Shown here one piece after another: positions 6,151-9,986 of a stretch of DNA of 9,986 nt. Location of the stretch: the NCBI GenBank assembly GCA_002431345.1, contig DJEN01000012.1, positions 1 to 9,986 on the forward strand, written 5' to 3'. The notes beneath the pieces are model-generated. The model saw only the letters and a program-made list of their open reading frames with translations, was not told the DNA's origin and ran no database searches. This DNA is from Megasphaera sp. UBA5897 (lineage in GTDB: Bacteria > Bacillota > Negativicutes > Veillonellales > Megasphaeraceae). The position numbers and the translations under genes were made by a program. The stretch's first letter is position 1; every line of letters begins with the position of its first letter.

Positions 6151-7539
6151 ATGATAAATGTATTACACGAAGCAGAAATGAAAACGGTAGAAATGTTAGT
6201 TGACCATATTTTGGATGAAAAAAATTTAGAAGAACGACAAAAGACGTTGTTGCGGTTGACTGATGTGATGGAAAAATATTTTGGCAGCTTATTTGAAAAA
6301 AAGTCTTTTGACGATGCGCGTCGACTGATTACATCAAATGGCAAATGGTTGCATTTTTTAAACAGAGCATTAAATGAATTGGACCGTAATGTCGTCAAAC
6401 GAGCTGTTATGGATTTAGGATTTGAAGCTGGCTTCTTTGGTTTGAATACGCGTGATGCAGCGAAAAAGAAATATGGCTGCAACATTCCTTGGGCTATTTT
6501 GTTTGACCCGACGAGTGCCTGCAACTTACACTGCATTGGCTGTTGGGCCGCTGAATATGGTCATACCATGAATTTGAGCTATGACATCATGAATAAGATT
6601 GTTACAGAAGGCAAAGAACTGGGGGTTCATTTTTATTTGCTCACTGGTGGCGAACCGTTAGTTCGTAAAGCCGATGTTCTCCGCCTTTGTGAAGAACATC
6701 GCGACTGCGAATTCCATGCTTTCACAAATGGTACACTTGTTGATGAACAGTTCTGTAAAGACATGCAGCGTGTCGGCAACTTGAGCCTGTCCCTCAGCTT
6801 GGAAGGCTTTGAAGAAGTCAACGATAGCCGCCGCGGCAAAGGGGACTTCCAAAAAGTTATGCATGCCATGGATTTGTTGCGTGAACACGGCTTGGTATTT
6901 GGCACATCCATTTGCTATACCAGCAAAAACATTGACACCGTTACATCCGATAAATTCTTGGATATGATTATCAGCAAAGGCGCATGGTACACATGGTACT
7001 TCCATTACATGCCAGTCGGCAACGATGCATCTGTTGATTTACTGCCGACAAAAGAACAGCGTGAATACATGATTCGCCGTGTTCGTGAAATTCGTTCTGA
7101 AGAAGGCGGCAAACCTATTTTTGCTATGGACTTCCAGAACGATGGTCAGTTTGTTGGCGGTTGCGTAGCCGGTGGCCGTAACTACTGCCATATCAATCCG
7201 AATGGCGATGTTGAACCGTGTGTATTCATTCATTACTCCAGTGCCAACATCAAAGAAAAGAGTTTGCTTGAATGCTTGCAGCAGCCGTTGTTCAAAGAAT
7301 ATGGCCGTCAGCAGCCGTTCAATAAAAACCAGCTCCAGCCTTGCCCGATGTTGGAAAACCCGCAGTACTTGGTAGAAATGGTTCATAAGAGCGGTGCCCA
7401 TTCGACGGATATGCAGTCACCGGAATCAGTAGAACACCTTTGCGGTAAATGCATTGAATATGCAAAACAGTGGGCTCCGACAGCGAAGAGTGAATGGCAG
7501 CGTTTGGAAAAAGAAGAAGAAGCTAAAAATAATAAATAG
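6151..7539 (+). CDS. radical SAM/SPASM-type enzyme, possible lipid-acting function
   Basis: The 462-residue protein starts with a helical domain of about 110 residues. The radical SAM core follows, with Cys124-X3-Cys128-X2-Cys131 (CNLHCIGC) and the SAM-binding TGGEP at 165-169. The C-terminal part carries six more cysteines in a SPASM-like arrangement: Cys338, Cys346, Cys357 (within CHINPNGDVEPC), Cys398, Cys431 and Cys434. These can bind auxiliary Fe-S clusters. I recognise it as a family common in Clostridia and other anaerobes, generally annotated only as a radical SAM protein. AAAGGAGAG (6132-6140) lies 10 bases before the ATG. The next gene is a cyclopropane fatty acid synthase, so an acyl-chain or phospholipid substrate is plausible; some bacterial radical SAM enzymes join fatty acyl tails into membrane-spanning lipids. 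No peptide precursor gene is nearby, which argues against RiPP maturation. Substrate unproven. Confidence 0.85.
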   Translation: MINVLHEAEMKTVEMLVDHILDEKNLEERQKTLLRLTDVMEKYFGSLFEKKSFDDARRLITSNGKWLHFLNRALNELDRNVVKRAVMDLGFEAGFFGLNTRDAAKKKYGCNIPWAILFDPTSACNLHCIGCWAAEYGHTMNLSYDIMNKIVTEGKELGVHFYLLTGGEPLVRKADVLRLCEEHRDCEFHAFTNGTLVDEQFCKDMQRVGNLSLSLSLEGFEEVNDSRRGKGDFQKVMHAMDLLREHGLVFGTSICYTSKNIDTVTSDKFLDMIISKGAWYTWYFHYMPVGNDASVDLLPTKEQREYMIRRVREIRSEEGGKPIFAMDFQNDGQFVGGCVAGGRNYCHINPNGDVEPCVFIHYSSANIKEKSLLECLQQPLFKEYGRQQPFNKNQLQPCPMLENPQYLVEMVHKSGAHSTDMQSPESVEHLCGKCIEYAKQWAPTAKSEWQRLEKEEEAKNNK

Positions 7540-7586
7540 TCATGATTGTCTTTCTAAATAAGACATCTAAAGTAATAACATTTCTC

Positions 7587-7614
7587 TTGCAGTTTTTTGT
7601 GGTAAGAGTAAACT
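7587..7614 (+). promoter_or_regulatory. weak candidate promoter for cfa
   Basis: TTGCAG (7587-7592), 16 bases, then TAAACT (7609-7614) lie in the 104-base gap before cfa. Matches to consensus are poor (3/6 and 4/6). No terminator is visible after the radical SAM gene, so co-transcription with it is equally likely. Confidence 0.2.
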
Positions 7615-7643
7615 AAAGATATCATGAAAGGAGAGAAAAAAGA

Positions 7644-8810
7644 ATGCATATTTTAGATACCTTTTTCGTGCATTATTTAAGCCAGTTTGACAAGTATTGT
7701 TTTACTGTCGTATTGCATGATAAAACTTATACGATTGGGGAAGGAACGCCGGCTTTTACCATTACAGTGCATAAAGATATTCCTAAAAAGGAATTAATGC
7801 GTTCTACGTCCTTGGCATTAGGCGAAGCCTATATGCGTAAAGATATTACCATTGAAGGTGATTTATTTACAGCATTACAGTGCTTTTTATCCCAGCAGAA
7901 CAACTTCTCGACAGACCGCTCTGCGTTAAAACGGTTGCTGTTTCCATCGGAATCCAAAAAAGCCCAGAAAGAACAAGTTTCATCCCATTATGACTTGGGC
8001 AATGACTTCTATTCCTTGTGGCTCGACCCGACGATGAGTTATTCCTGTGCATACTTTAAAAACGATACAGATACGCTAGAAGAAGCACAGCATAATAAAG
8101 TTCACTATATCCTAGAAAAACTTCATTTACAAAAAGGCATGTCCTTGTTGGATATCGGCTGCGGCTGGGGATATTTGCTGATTGAAGCAGCACAGAAATA
8201 TGATATTACCGGCTATGGCTGCACACTAAGCAAGGAACAATGGAAAAAAGGCCAAGAACGGATTGAAAAATTGGGATTGCAAGATAAAGTCCATATCGAC
8301 TTGATCGATTACCGTGATTTGTTGGATAAACACATGCAGTTTGACCGTATCGTCAGTGTCGGCATGCTGGAACATGTCGGCCGTTCCAACTATCCGCTGT
8401 ACATGGAAGATGCAAACCGCTTATTAAAAGACGGCGGTATGTTCCTTCTTCATTACATTAGCGGTCACGATGAAAAAATCGATAATCCGTGGATGCGTAA
8501 ATATATTTTCCCAGGCGGAACGTTGCCGTCACTGCGTGAAATCATCAGCTTAGCTTATGACGATGATTTCCAAGTAATTGATGTAGAAAGCCTGCGCCGT
8601 CATTATTATAAGACGCTCATGTGCTGGTATCATAATTTTGAACAAGTACGCGATCAAGTTTTAGCCATGAAAGGCGAAGAATTTGTCCGTATGTGGGAAT
8701 TGTATTTGTTAGGTTGTGCCGTATCTTTCTTTATTGGCAATATTGATATTCATCAAGTATTGATGACGAAAGGCACAAAAAATGATCTACCAATGACACG
8801 TTGGTATTAA
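7644..8810 (+). CDS. cfa: cyclopropane-fatty-acyl-phospholipid synthase
   Basis: Cfa transfers a methylene group from S-adenosylmethionine to the double bond of unsaturated acyl chains in membrane phospholipids, usually as a stress or stationary-phase response. The 388-residue protein is normal in length. It has an N-terminal lipid-binding region (about 1-110), then a methyltransferase domain with SAM motif LDIGCGWG (169-176). The active-site residues that hold bicarbonate in E. coli Cfa have counterparts here: Cys135 in YSCAYF, Glu243 in MLEHVG, His270 in LLHYI and Tyr321 in HYYKTL. AAAGGAGAG (7627-7635) lies 8 bases before the ATG. The gene follows the radical SAM/SPASM gene by 104 bases and ends at a strong terminator. 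The exact lipid product (phospholipid or plasmalogen chains) cannot be told from sequence. Confidence 0.94.
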   Translation: MHILDTFFVHYLSQFDKYCFTVVLHDKTYTIGEGTPAFTITVHKDIPKKELMRSTSLALGEAYMRKDITIEGDLFTALQCFLSQQNNFSTDRSALKRLLFPSESKKAQKEQVSSHYDLGNDFYSLWLDPTMSYSCAYFKNDTDTLEEAQHNKVHYILEKLHLQKGMSLLDIGCGWGYLLIEAAQKYDITGYGCTLSKEQWKKGQERIEKLGLQDKVHIDLIDYRDLLDKHMQFDRIVSVGMLEHVGRSNYPLYMEDANRLLKDGGMFLLHYISGHDEKIDNPWMRKYIFPGGTLPSLREIISLAYDDDFQVIDVESLRRHYYKTLMCWYHNFEQVRDQVLAMKGEEFVRMWELYLLGCAVSFFIGNIDIHQVLMTKGTKNDLPMTRWY

Positions 8811-8831
8811 TATAGATATTCATATAGATTC

Positions 8832-8877
8832 AACTCTTCATACGAATACATACGTACGCGTATGAAGAGTTTTTTTT
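8832..8877 (+). terminator. rho-independent terminator after cfa
   Basis: A perfect 13-bp inverted repeat, AACTCTTCATACG (8832-8844) / CGTATGAAGAGTT (8859-8871), encloses a 14-base loop and runs into eight T at 8870-8877. It starts 21 bases after the cfa stop. The following stretch to about 8951 is A+T-rich and shows no gene or clear signal. Confidence 0.93.
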
Positions 8878-8951
8878 ATATTTTGAGTATAGAAAATCCC
8901 GCTGTATATGTATATGCTATCTATTAGTTACTATGTATGCTGTTTAGGAAT

Positions 8952-8980
8952 TTGTTATATCGCAATGGGTATGGTATGCT
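8952..8980 (+). promoter_or_regulatory. promoter of the leader RNA and DUF2520 gene
   Basis: TTGTTA (8952-8957) and TATGCT (8975-8980) are exactly 17 bases apart, and the -10 box is preceded by TGG (8972-8974), an extended -10 feature. Transcription would start near 8987, right where the foldable leader begins. Confidence 0.65.
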
Positions 8981-8986
8981 AATAAC

Positions 8987-9147
8987 AACGTAAGGCAATA
9001 TGGATGGAATCCGTACGGGATCTATACCTAAGACGTTGCCGTGCGTGAATTTATTTCATTTTATAGCATATCGCTTGGATCGAAAGACCGGGACGAATTC
9101 TTGTAAACGTACATGTTGCGCATTCCCCCGTGGAGTGCGCTTTTTTT
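8987..9147 (+). promoter_or_regulatory. structured leader RNA, candidate riboswitch (possible pan motif)
   Basis: Between the promoter and the start codon lies an RNA of about 160 nt with two foldable domains followed by an intrinsic terminator. Domain 1 pairs 8988-8998 with 9036-9046 (11 positions, one A·G mismatch), then 8999-9005 with 9020-9026 (7 pairs), a bulged GGAA (9006-9009) and a small UCC/GGG hairpin with loop GUAC. CCUAAGACG (9027-9035) is left single-stranded. Domain 2 begins at the next base: GAAUU (9047-9051) can pair with AAUUC (9096-9100) around a hairpin of 9072-9095. That hairpin has a GAAA tetraloop (9082-9085) and two single bulged A (9079, 9093). From memory, the pan motif, a candidate riboswitch in front of pantothenate genes, is a stem with two bulged A, often in tandem. 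The downstream gene family fits that. The identity is tentative; the attenuator layout is much firmer. Confidence 0.6.
9118..9147 (+). terminator. attenuator-type intrinsic terminator before the DUF2520 gene
   Basis: GCGCATTCC (9118-9126) pairs with GGAGTGCGC (9132-9140), including one G·T wobble, around a CCCGT loop. Seven T follow at 9141-9147. The ribosome binding site AGGAG begins at the next base (9148-9152). A terminator inside the 5' leader implies regulated readthrough. Confidence 0.85.
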
Positions 9148-9159
9148 AGGAGTTAGTGT

Positions 9160-9986
9160 ATGCGTATAGGTATTATCGGCGCCGGCAGAGTCGGCGCTTC
9201 TTTTATTTTGGCATTACCGCAGCATGTCGTGGGGATTACTGGGTCTACGGCAAAAAGAACAAGAGAACAGGCGGCGCGTTACGGCGTACAGCCCTATGAA
9301 CAGGGAGAACAACTTCTCGTAGATTGTGAGGTCGTATTGCTCCTTGTCCGGGATGATGCGTTACAGCCTGTCAGTCAATCTTTAGCCGACAAGCTGGCCC
9401 ATCAGAGAGACGTCGTTTTTTCGGCACACACTGTGCTTCATGGAAGTGGTGCAGCCGATGTATCGGTATTGCAGCCCTTGGCTGATTTGGGAATGCATAC
9501 GGGCAGTTTACATCCGCTGCAAAGCTTTCCGGCGCCGTCAGCTGCGGCGTTACAGCATATTTATATGGCTGTCGACGGTGATGACACGGCTATTTCACAG
9601 GCAAAACAAATTGCCTCCATGCTGCACAGCCAGCCCTTTTATGTACCGGCCAATGAACGCGCGTTATACCACGGAGCAGCTTGTTTTTGTTCCAACTATG
9701 TCGTGACGGCTGTCGCCGCGGCACAGGCATTGATGAGCCGCTGGACGGATACGCCGGAAGATGCCGGAGAAGCACTGCGTCCGTTGTTTATGGGAACTGC
9801 AGCGAATATACAGTCCCAATCGCTGGCAGGCAAAGCCTTGACCGGCCCTATTTCCCGCGGTGATATAGGTACCGTGCAAAAGCATATAGCCTGTATGCCC
9901 CAGCCCTTTCAGAACGCGTATAAAGTATTTGGCGTTTTGGCTGCGGATATAGCACTGGCTAATCAGACGATTACCAAGAAACAGCA
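9160..9986 (+). CDS. Rossmann-like and DUF2520 domain protein (3' end outside window)
   Basis: An open frame runs from ATG 9160 to the window edge (275 codons, no stop). AGGAG (9148-9152) lies 7 bases upstream. The N-terminus IGIIGAGRVG (3-12) is a dinucleotide-binding Rossmann motif, as in ProC and ketopantoate reductase-like proteins. Further on are SLHPLQSF (116-123), YHGAACFCSNYVV (170-182) and LTGPISRGD (227-235), signatures I associate with the DUF2520 C-terminal domain. At about 275 residues so far it should be nearly complete. Such proteins often head panB-panC-panD operons in Firmicutes, and a reductase role near pantothenate synthesis has been supposed, but the reaction is not established to my knowledge. 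The attenuated leader upstream shows that expression is controlled by transcription termination. The genes beyond the window would test the pathway link. Confidence 0.85.
   Translation, partial: MRIGIIGAGRVGASFILALPQHVVGITGSTAKRTREQAARYGVQPYEQGEQLLVDCEVVLLLVRDDALQPVSQSLADKLAHQRDVVFSAHTVLHGSGAADVSVLQPLADLGMHTGSLHPLQSFPAPSAAALQHIYMAVDGDDTAISQAKQIASMLHSQPFYVPANERALYHGAACFCSNYVVTAVAAAQALMSRWTDTPEDAGEALRPLFMGTAANIQSQSLAGKALTGPISRGDIGTVQKHIACMPQPFQNAYKVFGVLAADIALANQTITKKQ

Noticed and set aside
7624..7656. 10-codon frame overlapping the cfa ribosome binding site
   Set aside because: It consists of the ribosome binding site itself plus the cfa start in another frame and has no upstream site of its own.
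9071..9096. Cyclic-di-GMP-I riboswitch resemblance (GAAA loop followed by GGGACG)
   Set aside because: Only this local stretch is similar. The preceding CAAACC-like and following CAAAGCC segments and the second helix with its tetraloop receptor are missing.
8987..9147. 6S RNA or other free-standing small RNA
   Set aside because: Size and terminator would fit, but the terminator ends one base before the ribosome binding site of the next gene and the RNA forms two separate domains, not one long rod with a central bubble. A cis-acting leader is more likely.
9440..9706. 88-codon plus-strand frame and overlapping minus-strand frames
   Set aside because: They are alternative frames of the DUF2520 gene, whose own frame stays open from 9160 to the window edge with clear family motifs.

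Overview
The window looks like chromosomal DNA from an anaerobic low-to-moderate GC Firmicute. My best guess is class Negativicutes, Veillonellales (Megasphaera/Dialister-like). This is an inference from the type II fatty acid synthesis gene order with a FabK-like flavoprotein, strong AGGAGG-type ribosome binding sites, frequent GTG/TTG starts, and a clostridial-type radical SAM/SPASM protein paired with a cyclopropane synthase. No rRNA or other taxonomic marker is present. All genes are on the + strand. I see no tRNA, insertion sequence, CRISPR array or phage gene.

Bases 1-4167 are the 3' part of a fatty acid synthesis operon: the last codons of a probable fabD, then fabG, acpP, a FabK/nitronate-monooxygenase-family flavoprotein, fabF and rnc. 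They are tightly spaced and end at a rho-independent terminator that begins on the rnc stop codon. FabD, FabG, ACP, the FabK-like reductase and FabF would together run the elongation cycle (malonyl loading, ketoreduction, carrier, enoyl reduction, condensation). A hairpin without a U-tract lies between acpP and fabK and may tune acpP mRNA level.

Bases 4180-6004 hold an Elp3-like radical SAM protein without an acetyltransferase domain. Next is a LytTR-type regulator whose receiver domain has Asn where the phosphorylated Asp should be.

Bases 6093-8877 hold a probable promoter, a 462-residue radical SAM/SPASM enzyme, a cyclopropane-fatty-acyl-phospholipid synthase and a strong terminator. The pairing suggests, but does not prove, that the radical SAM enzyme also acts on membrane lipids.

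Bases 8811-9159 have no gene. After the cfa terminator, about 8878-8951 show nothing I can interpret. Then come a well-spaced promoter, a leader RNA of about 160 nt with two structured domains, and an intrinsic terminator ending directly before the ribosome binding site of the last gene. This is the layout of a transcription-attenuating riboswitch or regulated leader. The last gene (9160 to the window edge, open) encodes a Rossmann/DUF2520 protein of the kind often found at the head of pantothenate (panBCD) operons, so the leader may sense a pantothenate/CoA-related signal. This leader and the degenerate-receiver regulator are the two most interesting items in the window.
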